From Spirosoma radiotolerans (lineage in GTDB: Bacteria > Bacteroidota > Bacteroidia > Cytophagales > Spirosomataceae), in assembly GCF_000974425.1 (NCBI RefSeq), contig NZ_CP010429.1:558001-622000 (forward strand): DNA of 64,000 nt, in the 5' to 3' direction. Made by a program: the position numbers and the translations under genes. Under the pieces are notes generated by a model. The model ran no database searches and was not told the origin of the DNA. It saw only the letters and a list, made by a program, of their open reading frames with translations. Below, in pieces: positions 39,501-51,000 of the stretch; the first letter of the stretch is position 1; every line of letters begins with the position of its first letter.

Positions 39501-42500
39501 CAGGATGACTTTTTTACACTGGGCGGACACAGCCTGAAAGCCATTAAACTGGTGACTCAGTTGTCGAAAGGGCTGGGGGTTAAGATTGCTCTTCAGGACG
39601 TATTCGTTCATTCGACCATTGAAAAGCTTGCCCAGCATCTCCAACAAAAAGGCGTTTCGGTATTCGAGCCGATACCCGTTCTTGAGAAGAAACCCTGTTA
39701 CGAGCTTTCGCATGCCCAGCATCGTTTGTGGATACTCCACCAGATGGAAGCGAATCAGACGGCTTACAACGTGCCTGCTGTCTTTCAATTGACGGGAAAT
39801 CTGGATATAGACGCGTTTAACCAGGCTTATGAAACCGTAACAAACCGCCACGAAAGTTTAAGAACATCTTTTTGTACGGTCGATGGCGAACCGAAGCAGT
39901 ACATCCATCAACCCGATGAGGTCGCGTTGCGGGTCAACTTTATTGATCTGAGAAACGAGAAAGATCAGGAGCAGCAGGCAGACGCGTACGTCAGGCAGGA
40001 GGTGGCCACGGTTTTTGACCTGGAAAAAGCTCCGCTGGTTCGGGCTCATTTACTGCAACTGGAAGACCACAGGTTTCTTTTCCTGTTTACTATTCACCAC
40101 ATCATATCCGATGAGTGGTCGCTTGGAATCCTGATCAACGAACTATTGACTTGCTATGAAGCGTATCAGAAAGGGATAACTGTTCCGCTTCAGCCGCTTG
40201 CCATCCAGTACAAAGATTTTGCGGCCTGGCAAAATCAAAAATTGACCAGTGCAGATGTAGACCCGGCCCGGACGTACTGGCTAGATACGTTCGGCGATGA
40301 AATTCCAGTGCTGAATTTTCCGGCTGATTACCCACGTCCGGCCGTTCAGACCTTCACGGGCGACCGAATCAGTATCGAACTGAAAAAGGACGTTTCAGAT
40401 CAGTTGAGTCGCTTTAACCGGCAGCACTCGGTGACTATGTACATGACCCTGCTGGCTTCCGTAACTAGTTTACTCCATCACTATACCGATCAGGAGGATA
40501 TGGTTATCGGAACGCCGATGGCAGGGCGCGATCATCCGGAACTTGACGGTCAGATTGGTTTTTTTGTAAATACGTTACCGCTTCGTACCACATTCAACCG
40601 GACCGACACGTTTACGGCGCTGGTGCAGGCTACCCGGCAGCGTGTGCTTCAGGCGCAGGCGCATCAGATCTATCCGTTTGACCGCCTTGTCGATGACTTG
40701 AACTTGGATCGGGATTTGAGCCGATCCGCGCTTTTCGATGTGATGGTTTCTTTATCGAACCCGGAAAGCGCTTCGAATAACCTACTGCGCCTGAAGGACC
40801 TGAATATCGCTGAATATACCTATTCGCATACCATCAGCAAATTTGATCTCTCGTTCGATTTCCAGGAAACAGCGAGTGGCCTGCGGGTTGGTGTAGAATA
40901 CAATACGGATCTGTTCAAGGCTTGTCGTATCGAAAAACTGCTTGATCATTATGCCCGGTTATTGACGGTAATGCTCGACAATCCGGATCAGGCATTGAAA
41001 CAATATTCCATGCTAAGCGAAGACGAAGTGAACCAACTTCTGAATGAGTTTAATCCGACTGACTTAAATGACGTATATGCCGGATCGGTAGTTCAGCTTT
41101 TTGAGGATCAGGTGCAAAAAACGCCATCAGCTACGGCAGTCGTTTTCGAGAACAAATGTCTGACGTATCAGGAATTGAATGAGCAGGCGAATCAGTTGGC
41201 GGCTTACCTGCAATGTAAAAACGCTGGTACTACTGACCGCCGAATCGGTTTAATGATGGGCCGATCGATGGATATGGTTATCGGCGTGCTGGCTGTTCTA
41301 AAATCAGGGGCGGCCTACGTACCGATTGATGCCGACTACCCCGCCGAGCGTATTGAATTTCTGATAAACGACAGTGAAATTGAGCTCCTGCTAACCGATG
41401 GTGCAGGCAGTCCGATTCCTAATCCGGGGTCTGTTGAAGTGGTGAATCTATCCGCAATCGCTCCTCAACTTAAAGCCTGTCCGTTACATAATGTCACCCG
41501 CAATATTGCTCCGGAAAGTCTGGCCTATGTCATTTATACCTCCGGATCGACAGGTGCACCGAAAGGGGTTGCGGTGACGCACCAGAACCTGACGAGCGTA
41601 GCGATGGCTTGGCGTTCGAGCTACAGGCTGGACACATTTACGCCCCGATTGCTTCAGTTGGCCAGCCTGTCGTTCGATGTGTTTATGGGCGATTTATGCC
41701 GGAGTTTACTTAACGGAGGAGCCCTCATCATTTGTCCGGCGGAGGTGCGGTTGCAACCAGATCGTTTGTATGACCTCATCGCTCAGGAACGTATCAATAT
41801 CCTGGAAACCACACCGGCTATCGTTCTGCCCTTAATGGACTATGTATATGATAGCCAGTGCGATGTTTCGTTTATGAAGCTGCTGATTCTGGGTTCCGAT
41901 ACGTGTCTGGCTACTGATTTTGCAAGACTGGTAGAACGATTTGGCGGGCATACACGCATCCTGAACAGCTACGGAACCACCGAAACCACCATCGACTCTT
42001 CCTATTACGAAGAGGACCTGGATCGCATACCGCAAAGCGGGGCTACGCCGGTTGGTAAACCGCTGCCTAACACCCAATATTTCATCCTCAATGGAAGCCG
42101 GAAGCTGGTTCCGGTTGGTGTAAACGGCGAGTTGTATATTGGTGGGGCGGGCGTGGCGAAAGGATACATGAATCGGGAAGAACTGACCGCGGAGCGCTTT
42201 ATTCAGATTCCGGCGTTAGCCAGCGGAGTTGTCTATAAAACCGGCGACAAAGCATGCTGGTTGCCTGATGGCAATGTGGACTTTTTGGGCCGTACGGATA
42301 GCCAGATAAAAATAAGAGGCTATCGAATTGAGCCCAGCGAAGTTGAAAGTACGCTTTTACGGCTGGACATGATAAAATCAGCGGCCGTGGTCGTGCATAC
42401 GGATCGTACTAAAGAGAACCGGATGGTCGCGTACTGTGTGCTACACGACGGGTTCAGTATTGCCGAGGTAAAAGACGCCCTCTCCGGCAAATTGCCTGCC

Positions 42501-44261
42501 TATATGGTCCCCTCAGCTTTTAACGCGCTGGATCGTTTACCCCTGACGCCCAATGGTAAGATTAACTATAAAGCGTTAGCCTCGATCGCTGTCGAAGAAA
42601 CGGGACAGGCTGCGGAATATGTAGCGCCAGCAAACGGTATCGAACAAACGTTAGTCGCTATCTGGCAGGATATTCTGAACCAATCATCCGTTGGGGCCAA
42701 TGCCAATTTCTTTGACCTGGGAGGCCATTCACTGAAAGCTACGCAGGTAATAAGCCAGATTCACAAGCGATTGAACATTGCCGTGCCGCTGCGTCTTATT
42801 TTCACCCATCCTGTTCTTTCAGATCTTGCCCGTGAAATTTCACGCTCTGGCAAAACGGCTTTTGACGCAATCCGAAACGTCGCCCCAGCGGACCATTATG
42901 CGCTTTCTTATGCGCAAAAGCGGCTGTGGTTACAGCACCAGATTGGCGAAGGACAGGCAGCTTATACGATTAAAGATGCCTATCTGTTCGACGGCGACCT
43001 GAACCGCGAGGCCATGAGCGTCGCTTTTGAGCAGTTAATCAATCGCCATGAGAGTTTGCGGACAGTCTTTAGCATTCAGGCTGGTGAACCCCGGCAGTTT
43101 ATCCGGAATGCCACAGAGATCGGTTTTACCGTAGTGTACAACGATCTGCGTGCAGATGCTGCTCGCTGGGACCGGGTAAAAGAGCTGGCTGAAAACTGTG
43201 TAAAGACGCCATTTGAGCTTGATTCGGGGCCGTTGCTCCGGGCGTTGCTGTTCCGGCTTGACGAAACGAAGTACGTTTTTGTCCTGACCATGCATCACAT
43301 TATTTCGGACGGCTGGTCGTCTGGCGTGTTGATACGGGAAATCCTGGCGCTCTACAATGCCTGTCTAAATCAGCAGTCCAGTGCCTTGGCACCGCTAAAG
43401 CTGCAGTATAAAGATTTTGCCGCCTGGCATAACACCGTTCTGGATGGCGAGAAGCTACAGCAGCTTCGGGCTTTCTGGAAACAGCAGTTGTCGGGCGATT
43501 TAACGCCAGTAAACCTGCTTACCGACCGGCCACGACCGCTCCAGAAATCATACAGGGGCAGCACCGGCAGCCTACTGGTGGCCCGTTCATTGGCCGACAA
43601 ACTGCATCAGGTATCCCAACAGCAGGGCGCAAGCTTGTACATGGTGTTGCTGGCTACCGTAAAGGTCCTCCTGTACAAGTACACGGGTCAGGAAGATCTG
43701 TGCATCGGTACGCCTGTTTCTGGAAGGGTACACGCGGATCTGGATTCACAGATAGGCTTCTACGTAAACAGTGTTCCGGTCAGAACGTATCCGAAAGCTG
43801 GCCAAACGTTCCTGAATTACCTCAATGAGGTAAAAGAAACGGTACTATCGGCCTATCAGCATCAGCTTTATCCATTTGAAAGCATGATCGACGATTTAAA
43901 CCTGGATTATGACCGGAGCCGATCGCCCATTACCGATGTCTGGATGCATTTGTTTACGAATGATTTAACCCAGGAATCTGCTGCCATCGAAGGCATGACA
44001 ATCAGCGAGTTTACCCTGGAGCATGCATTTTGCAAACACGACCTCACTTTTAACTTCATGCATGCCGACGGGCAAATCAGCCTGATTATCAACTACAGTA
44101 CTGATTTGTTTAACGCGGCAACCATCGATAAGATGCTGGCTGACTTTGTGACGCTTGCTGAAGGAGTTACCTGCGATCTGACTGTCGCATTGGCGGATAT
44201 CCTGCTGGATGAAGAACTCAGCGAAGATCGTGCATTTCTTGAGTCCATGTTCAATCAATAG
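36561..44261 (+). CDS. NRPS: degenerate C-A(Asp)-PCP-C-A(Orn)-PCP-C
   Basis: This is a 2566-residue synthetase from the ATG at 36561; a TTG at 36549 is less likely. The first about 430 residues have the condensation fold (YRISPQQRHLLSV) but the HHxxxDG motif is replaced by MPSIIAD at 133-139, so it cannot catalyse condensation in the usual way. A3 (core at 596) reads DLTKLGHIG, an Asp code; PCP3 has Ser991. C4 has HHIISDE at 1179 (Gly to Glu). A4 (core at 1659) reads DVGEIGSID, the classical Orn code; PCP4 has Ser2057. C5 (HHIISDG at 2245) ends the protein. The dead C domain directly before the Asp module, together with a SyrP-type hydroxylase in the operon, recalls the interface domains described for beta-hydroxy-Asp/His siderophore NRPSs. 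Confidence 0.93.
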   Translation: MNTLVGYRISPQQRHLLSVYNATSTLNAQLVLKGSADIDTARLHQAITDVLNGELLFKTTYHRVEEPSSALQMPDDQIQIELSAHEGTFADDTQLNKWLAAERHRDFNLLTGPMVRVTVVTQPDKTGLVIIGMPSIIADLHTLAILGNRITEQYDTGSASDAGEKLSYLQFAEWQNQLLEDEDNADSVNYWRTKPVSGFRNTLLFDKDAGNRKDYAPASVMLNLNKTSIGQITADKSDYTPEVILYAAWNLLLWRLLKQMPFVSGYVHAFREYEELQSLCGFCAKTLPTQWTWDAQWQIRDLLKATQQEIEDVSAHKDVFLHEPFFSRHSDAGSDYTIPYSFEYVNLEANDVASTSPVNVLSRQCFWEKARLKLVCQQKTDGLVMELQYNASSFSPEDIVFLTDALPVVLTQVVQSPESAITNVSLLSPTYQDRLIHVFNRRDHSCSQLKTVSELFARCVEQYPDQGAVVAGNVRLTYQQLDQRATAIAQHLNRAHAIKKGDLVGVMCGKTEMLPVALLGVIKSGAGFVPIDPSNPADRVNFILQDSGVKLLLIDETYAATTSTVPVVGISQISSTPGENVGLEERSPESVLYVIYTSGTTGKPKGTIIQDRALLNYVSWFRRSFGIDDLDSSLLLGSYAFDLGYTSLWGTLLNGAELHLVDDELVKNPERVIDYITENKLSFVKATPSLFHTLVASDSVQNLAHANLRLVLLGGEPINVRDLTVVATLKPSITLVNHYGPTESTIGTIAHRIDLANLDAYAQLPVIGSPVTNNRIYVMNEARQLVPPGVEGELMVAGMGLAQGYLNRDALTQEKFIADPFYPGQFMYKTGDVGTWLPNGTILFKGRKDDQVKIRGYRVEMDEVQKVMLELTGIKEAVVIPRPSDEYGLELAAYFLATSQQDPADLREAMLQVLPDYMVPSYYVQLDKLPLTPNGKVDKKALPDPNLSKVGHAHAAPRTPLEKKLAGIWSVVLEKNDIGLQDDFFTLGGHSLKAIKLVTQLSKGLGVKIALQDVFVHSTIEKLAQHLQQKGVSVFEPIPVLEKKPCYELSHAQHRLWILHQMEANQTAYNVPAVFQLTGNLDIDAFNQAYETVTNRHESLRTSFCTVDGEPKQYIHQPDEVALRVNFIDLRNEKDQEQQADAYVRQEVATVFDLEKAPLVRAHLLQLEDHRFLFLFTIHHIISDEWSLGILINELLTCYEAYQKGITVPLQPLAIQYKDFAAWQNQKLTSADVDPARTYWLDTFGDEIPVLNFPADYPRPAVQTFTGDRISIELKKDVSDQLSRFNRQHSVTMYMTLLASVTSLLHHYTDQEDMVIGTPMAGRDHPELDGQIGFFVNTLPLRTTFNRTDTFTALVQATRQRVLQAQAHQIYPFDRLVDDLNLDRDLSRSALFDVMVSLSNPESASNNLLRLKDLNIAEYTYSHTISKFDLSFDFQETASGLRVGVEYNTDLFKACRIEKLLDHYARLLTVMLDNPDQALKQYSMLSEDEVNQLLNEFNPTDLNDVYAGSVVQLFEDQVQKTPSATAVVFENKCLTYQELNEQANQLAAYLQCKNAGTTDRRIGLMMGRSMDMVIGVLAVLKSGAAYVPIDADYPAERIEFLINDSEIELLLTDGAGSPIPNPGSVEVVNLSAIAPQLKACPLHNVTRNIAPESLAYVIYTSGSTGAPKGVAVTHQNLTSVAMAWRSSYRLDTFTPRLLQLASLSFDVFMGDLCRSLLNGGALIICPAEVRLQPDRLYDLIAQERINILETTPAIVLPLMDYVYDSQCDVSFMKLLILGSDTCLATDFARLVERFGGHTRILNSYGTTETTIDSSYYEEDLDRIPQSGATPVGKPLPNTQYFILNGSRKLVPVGVNGELYIGGAGVAKGYMNREELTAERFIQIPALASGVVYKTGDKACWLPDGNVDFLGRTDSQIKIRGYRIEPSEVESTLLRLDMIKSAAVVVHTDRTKENRMVAYCVLHDGFSIAEVKDALSGKLPAYMVPSAFNALDRLPLTPNGKINYKALASIAVEETGQAAEYVAPANGIEQTLVAIWQDILNQSSVGANANFFDLGGHSLKATQVISQIHKRLNIAVPLRLIFTHPVLSDLAREISRSGKTAFDAIRNVAPADHYALSYAQKRLWLQHQIGEGQAAYTIKDAYLFDGDLNREAMSVAFEQLINRHESLRTVFSIQAGEPRQFIRNATEIGFTVVYNDLRADAARWDRVKELAENCVKTPFELDSGPLLRALLFRLDETKYVFVLTMHHIISDGWSSGVLIREILALYNACLNQQSSALAPLKLQYKDFAAWHNTVLDGEKLQQLRAFWKQQLSGDLTPVNLLTDRPRPLQKSYRGSTGSLLVARSLADKLHQVSQQQGASLYMVLLATVKVLLYKYTGQEDLCIGTPVSGRVHADLDSQIGFYVNSVPVRTYPKAGQTFLNYLNEVKETVLSAYQHQLYPFESMIDDLNLDYDRSRSPITDVWMHLFTNDLTQESAAIEGMTISEFTLEHAFCKHDLTFNFMHADGQISLIINYSTDLFNAATIDKMLADFVTLAEGVTCDLTVALADILLDEELSEDRAFLESMFNQ

Positions 44262-44320
44262 AACCCTACGCGGTGCTTATCGCTCAGGAGAGCACTGCTG
44301 TAACTTATCAGCGCAGCCTT

Positions 44321-45076
44321 ATGCAATCTAAAAAAAAGCTTGGAATCATTGGAGGAATGGGCGCCAGGGCCGGGGCCAACTTTTTTCAAAAGCTCATCGA
44401 TTATTCACCTGCCGCCAAAGACCAGGACTTCATCGAAGTCATTATGCACAGCAATTCCATGATTCCCGACCGGACCCGGGCTATTGCTTACGATGAATGT
44501 TCGCCTTTGAATGAGCTGATCCGGTCGGTTAAGATGCTCAACGCGTGTGAGGTGGATCTGATTGTGCTAACCTGCAACACGGCTTATTTCTATTATAGAG
44601 ATTTTATCTATCATTCAGATGCGCCGATCCTTAACCCTGCCCACCTGCTGCGTCAGTTTGTTGAAGAAAACGACTTCAGGAGCATTGGCCTTTTAGGAAC
44701 CACCGGCACGATGAACTCCAGAATCTTCTGCAATGAACTGGAAGCCATTAATCGCCGGGTAGTGCGACTCAGCAAGTGGGAGCAGGAAAACATTTTCATG
44801 AGATCGGTTTACATGGAAAATGGGCTGAAATCCTCGGTTATTTCTGAGGAAGCTATCGACCTGATGTACCAGGCTGCCAACCTGCTCATCAGCCGAGGGG
44901 CTGATCTTATTGTGGGCGGCTGTTCAGAAGTGTCCATTGCCCTGCAGCCTGACTTACTGCCGCTGCCCTATATTGATACGATGGATCTGATGGCTAAAAC
45001 CTCAGTCCGGGTGTGTTACGGACATCAATCAACTACTCACAAACCCTTACTTTATCATGGTTTACAAACTAATTGA
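44321..45076 (+). CDS. Aspartate/glutamate racemase family protein
   Basis: This is a PLP-independent racemase of 251 residues from the ATG at 44321; an upstream in-frame GTG at 44273 is less likely. The glycine-rich start LGIIGGMGARAGANFF and the two catalytic Cys, Cys85 in LTCNTAYFY and Cys201 in VGGCSEVSIAL, are in place. It probably supplies D-Asp or D-Glu to the assembly line, or acts on a pathway amino acid. The line contains only one epimerisation domain, at its end. Its 3' end overlaps the next NRPS gene by 20 bases, so the two are co-translated. Position inside the operon supports a dedicated biosynthetic role. Confidence 0.9.
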   Translation: MQSKKKLGIIGGMGARAGANFFQKLIDYSPAAKDQDFIEVIMHSNSMIPDRTRAIAYDECSPLNELIRSVKMLNACEVDLIVLTCNTAYFYYRDFIYHSDAPILNPAHLLRQFVEENDFRSIGLLGTTGTMNSRIFCNELEAINRRVVRLSKWEQENIFMRSVYMENGLKSSVISEEAIDLMYQAANLLISRGADLIVGGCSEVSIALQPDLLPLPYIDTMDLMAKTSVRVCYGHQSTTHKPLLYHGLQTN

Positions 45077-48000
45077 CGAACAGGCAATCCAGATGCCTGA
45101 TAAAGTAGCTATTGAAGCCCAGGATGGCACGGCTACGTATCGGGCTATCTATGAAAAAAGTAATCAGATTGCCCATCTGCTGCTGCAATCAGCTACTGAA
45201 CATCAGGCTATTATCGGTGTGGTTTTGTCGCCTGGAATAGACCTGGTTCAATCGCTGATCGGCATCTTTAAAGCGGGTGCGATCTACCTTCCGATCGATA
45301 AGGAGTTTGCCTCAAAACGACTGGCCGACATGTTTCAGCAGTCGCCTTGCCATACCATCATTACATCTGCTGACTATAAAGAGGAAGTCGACATAATGCT
45401 ACGCCTGTACAGTCCGCAAACCAGACAGGTGATCGTTATGGAAGAGGAGGGACCGGTATGTTTTAAGGTGATTAACCATCAGTGGGAAAAGGTGAGTATG
45501 AACCCGGTCAGTACGGCCAGTCCAGATGTGGATGTGCAACCCGATGATGCGAACTACCTATTCTATACGTCGGGATCTACAGGAACACCAAAACCTATTT
45601 TAGGCTGCCACAAAAGTCTAACCCACTTCATCAACTGGGAAATGGGTGAATTTAAGCTGGACAGTAGCTGCAGGGTAAGCCAACTGGCTCAGTTTACGTT
45701 TGATGCCTCACTGCGGGATATTTTCGTGCCGCTTTGTGCGGGTGGAACGCTGTGTATTCCTTCCGCCGAAATAAAGTTGAATTATGCCCGGCTGATTGAC
45801 TGGATTGGTCGTTCTGAAATCACGCTGATGCATTCGGTTCCTTCCTTGTTCCGAATGATTGTTAAAGAACTGTCGCAGGGGTCGATCAGCCCCCGTTTCG
45901 AAAAGCTACGCTACTACCTGCTGGCCGGAGAGCCTCTGTTCGCAACGGACATCCTGAACTGGCGCCATGTTGCCAACACGACCACCGAGCTGGTCAATCT
46001 TTATGGGCCGTCCGAAACAACAATGGTCAAAACGTTTCACCGGGTTGGCCATCGGCCCATTTCGCCAACCGAAAGCATACCGGCCGGTTTGCCCATTGCC
46101 AATACCTTCATTGCGATTATCAATAGTAGCAACAAGCTGTGTAAAGTTGGCGAAAAAGGGGAGATCTTCATCCGCACGCCTTACATGACCAAAGGGTATT
46201 ACGGAAATGAAGCCTTAACCAAACAGGTATTTGTACAAAACCCACTGGTATCGGATTTTGAAGACATCGTTTATAAAACCGGCGATCTGGGCCGCTATCT
46301 GCCCGACCGTAGTGTTGAACTGCTTGGCCGCATTGATGATCAGGTTAAAATAAACGGGATACGGGTAGAGCCTGAAGAAATTCGCAAGACCGTACTTGTC
46401 CTGCCGGGTATTACTGAGGCATACGTAACTGCAGTCAAAAATACAGATAATGTAAACGAGTTGGTTTGCTACTATACCGGGCATCCGTATGCAGATGTAG
46501 AACTGCGTCAGCAGTTGAAAGCAAGCCTTACCGAATACCTGATTCCGGCGTACTTCGTGCATTTGCCAGCCTTTCCGCTGAATGCCAACGGAAAAATTGA
46601 AAAAAAGGCATTGCCCAAGCCGAATGAACTTGTCCTAAAAGGACTCGTTTATGAGCCCTGCCAGGGTGGTATTGAAGAAACGCTGGAGGCTGTTTGGCAG
46701 GAAGTCCTGGGGCTGGAGCGAATCGGCCGTAAAGCCTCGTTCTTTGAAGTAGGTGGTACGTCCCTGAAGGCCACACAAATTGTAACCCGTATTTATCAGA
46801 AACTGAAAGCTTCGGTATCGATTAAAGACCTGTTTACTAAACCAACCATCGCTGAACTGGCCAACCACATCAACAACCTGATTCTGGAACAGGACACGTC
46901 GATCAGGAAGATTGCCGAACAGCCTTACTATGATGTATCGCATGGCCAGCGTCGCCTATGGGTATTATCCCAGCTTGAAGACGATAGTGCGGCTTACAAC
47001 ATGACGGCTAGTTACGAGATCCGGGGTGAATTGACGATTTCGGCGGTACAGCAGGCGTTTGACCAGGTCATTGCCAGGCACGAAAGCCTACGCACTACGT
47101 TCTTTTTCCACCAGGGGGAGCTAAAACAAAAAATTCATCAGGATACGAATGGGTTCGCGGTCGACTACGTTGATCTGGCCAATGCCTCAACGGACGTTAC
47201 TGATGAACGGATCAGGCAGATGGCGTTGACGTCATTCGATCTGGAGCAGGGCCCCCTGCTGAAAGTTGCGCTTATCAAAACAGCGGAGCAAACCTACCGA
47301 CTGATGCTGGCCATACACCACATTATTACCGACGGGTGGTCTATGGAAGTAATGATCAGAGAAATGCTGGCATTTTATCAGGCTGCCGACGCCGGCTCTG
47401 AACCGCTGCCAAGACCGCTCAACGTGCAGTACAAAGATTTTGCCGCCTGGCAAAATGAGCAGCTAAGCGGTGATCGGCTACTCCGGCACAAAGCCTACTG
47501 GCAAACCAAGCTGTCGGGCCCGCTGCCCGTTTTAGAGCTGCCCGCTGATCGGCCCAGACCAGCTCTGAAAACCTTTGACGGGGATACTGTCGACATTTCG
47601 TTTCCTGGCCGTAACGTAGCGGCTTTTGCCGAACTGTGCCAAAAACAGCAGGTTAGCCTGCACATGGGTATTCTGTCGCTGGTCTATGCGTTGTTCTACC
47701 GATATACGGGGTCGTCGGATATTATCCTGGGTACACCCTCGGCCGGGCGTCTGCATAAAGAGCTCGAAGGGCAGATCGGTTACTACGTTAATTTGCTGGC
47801 GTTGCGGACCACTTTCGCGGGGACCGATTCATTTGCAGAGCTGCTGCAACAGGTTAAAGATACGACCCTTGGAGCTTACGAACACCAGCTTTATCCGTTT
47901 GATAAACTCGTGGAAGACCTCCGGGTAACTCGGGAGTTGAGCCGATCCCCCCTGTTTGACGTAGCGGTTATCCTGCACAACACCTCCATCCGGGAAGAAG

Positions 48001-51000
48001 AGGTTAACCAGATCAATACCATTCAGGTGCAGCCGCTCAAACCACAGGTAAGGGTGAGCAAATATGATCTACAGTTTAATTTCTACGCGGTAGCGGATAG
48101 CCTGACACTCAGCATCGATTACAATACCAGCCTCTTCAACCGGGGGCGTATGGAGCGTATGCTGCTGCATTTAGCGCAGCTCATGCAGATCGTTGTCGAG
48201 CAACCCGGCGCCCCTGTTTCAGGAATCGATTATCTGACGGCCCGGGAAAAGCAGCATCTGCTTTACGACTGGAACTATACCGACAAACCGTATGCTCAGG
48301 AGAAACTGCTGCACCAGTTATTCGAACAACAGGCATCCCTGAACCCCAGGCACGTAGCGGTGACCTGTCACGGCCAGTCATTGACCTATCAGGAGTTGAA
48401 TCAATTCGCCAATCAGCTGGCACGGCACCTGCTGAAGGGCGGGATGAACAACGGCGATAACGTAGCGCTGATCGCTGATCGGACACCGTTGATGCTGGTT
48501 GGGCTGCTGGGTATTTTAAAAGCGGGGGGCGCCTACGTGCCCATCGATCCGACTTATCCGGTCGACCGGCAGCTTTACATTTGCCAGAATTCGGATGTAA
48601 AATTTTTGCTTTCAGATGCCGCCTATGCCGTGCTTGACTCGTTACCGGAGCAGGTGGTGCAATTACCGCTATCTACCCGTGAATATGGGCATTACGAGGG
48701 CACTAACCTCAATATCAGAAAATCTACCCGTGATTTAGCGTATACCATCTATACATCTGGTTCAACGGGCCGGCCCAAGGGCGTTATGATTGAGCATCAT
48801 TCGGCCATCAATCTGATCGAATGGGTTAATCACACCTATGCTGTTACGAAGAACGACAGACTGCTCTTTATCACGTCTATGTGTTTCGACCTGTCGGTCT
48901 ACGACATCTTTGGCATACTGGCTGTCGGCGCGACCGTTGTCATGGCTACGCAGGATGATATACGGAACGTGGATCGGCTGAAGGACCTGATGGTTCGGGA
49001 GCAAATTACGTTCTGGGATTCCGTTCCAACGTCCATGAACCATCTGATCGCTGCTCTGGAGGATAGTGGAGAGTCCTATAGTCAGCCGTTTCTGCGCGTC
49101 GTGTTTATGAGTGGCGACTGGATACCGGTTGATTTGCCCGAACGCATCAACGTATACCATCCGAACGCGAGCGTCGTCAGCCTTGGTGGTGCCACAGAGG
49201 GTACTGTCTGGTCAAACTATTATCCGGTGATGCAGTCCATGAAAGGCTGGTCCAGTGTGCCTTACGGCCGTCCCCTGGACAACAACTACTTCTATATTCT
49301 GGATGAGCAGTTAAATCCGGTTCCGCAGGGTATACCGGGAGAATTGTTTATCGGCGGGGTGGGCGTAGCCCGGGGCTATGCGAATGACCCGGAAAAAACC
49401 GCGAAGGCCTTTCTGAACAATCCGTTCCTGCCATCGCCCATGCAACGAATGTACCGCACCGGCGATCTTGGGCGCCTGATGGAGGATGGGAACATGGAAT
49501 TTCTGGGTCGTAAAGATCACCAGATCAAGATCCGGGGCTTCCGGGTTGAAATTGGGGAAGTCAACACAACCCTGGCGCAGCACCCGGCTATTACCGAAGC
49601 CATCGTGGTGGCGAAGGGCGACCGGAACGCCATGTACCTCATTGCCTATTACGCCAGTCGTGGTCTGGTTGATACCCGGGAGCTAAAATCGTATCTCTCC
49701 GGCTTTCTGCCCGATTATATGATTCCGGCCTTCTTTGTTCAACTGGACAAACTGCCCATGAATGCCAATGGGAAAATTGACCATAAAGCCCTGCCCGATC
49801 CGGATGAGAGCAGACTGAACGAAGTCGCGTTTACGGTGCCATCGACCGTGACCGAAACTCGTCTGTTAACGATCTGGCAACAGGTATTGCGTAGTGAAAA
49901 AATCAGCAGTACAGACGACTTTTTCAGTGTCGGTGGTCATTCTTTGAATGCAACCCGCGTGCTTTCGAGAATACAGAAGGAGCTTGGTGTACGTATGGAG
50001 TTGCGGAGCATGTTCCTGTTTCCAACCATCTCCGCAATGGCGCAGGAAATTGATCGTACTCTGGGAAAAAGCGCTGATTTGATTGAGTCAGTTCCTGTGC
50101 AGGATGGCTACGAACTGTCACATGCCCAAAAACAGCTCTGGTTATTAAATCAGGCCAGCAAAAAGGACCTTTCTTATGTTATCCCGTTTGCTTTTGAGGT
50201 GCAGGGGGATTTAAACGTAACGGCCTTTGAAAAAGCCATCCACACCCTGATCGACCGACATGAAATACTGAGAACCGTATTTGTCGTTCGGGAAGGGCAA
50301 CCCCGGCAGCGTGTTCTCGACCGCACCGCTTTAGGCTTTACGTTAACGCAGGTAGACCTGCGGCTAGCCCCTCAGCCACGTGCCGAAGCCATCCAGATGG
50401 CCGAAGAGCAGCCGCCGTTTGACCTGGAAACTGGCCCGCTGCTCAGAGCAACCCTGATCCAACTGAGCCACGACCAGTGGATGTTCCTCTTCTCGATTCA
50501 TCACATCATTTCGGATGCCTGGTCGATGGGGGTTATTATCAATGAATTGACCGCTGCCTATAACGCCTATACCCTCGACGAAGAGCTGGCCCTGGAGCCG
50601 TTGTCGGTGCAGTACAAAGATTATGTGTACTGGCACAAAAAGCAACTGGCCGCGGATCGCCTGGAAACGTTGCGTTCGTACTGGCTTACCCAACTCGGGG
50701 GTGCCCTGCCCGTACTGAATCTTGATACCGATTTTGAACGGCCAGCCCTGCAATCAACGAATGGAGCAACGCAACTGATGGATGTGCCTGAAGACCTGTT
50801 CGGGAGGGTGGGCGAACTGGCGATAAAAGAAGGTGTTTCGCCATTTATCCTGTTAACCACCGCTTTGAAGGCACTTCTGTACCGCTACACTGGCCAGCAG
50901 GACATCCTGATCGGCACCGTTATTTCAGGCCGGGATCAGTATCAGCTCGATAACCAAATCGGGTTTTATGTCAATACGCTGGCTTTACGGACCACATTCG

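Noticed and set aside
45564-45600. A5 considered inactive because of PKP in the core
   Set aside because: All other core motifs (YTSGSTG, YGPSETT, YKTGDLGR) are intact, so the change is more likely a subfamily variant.
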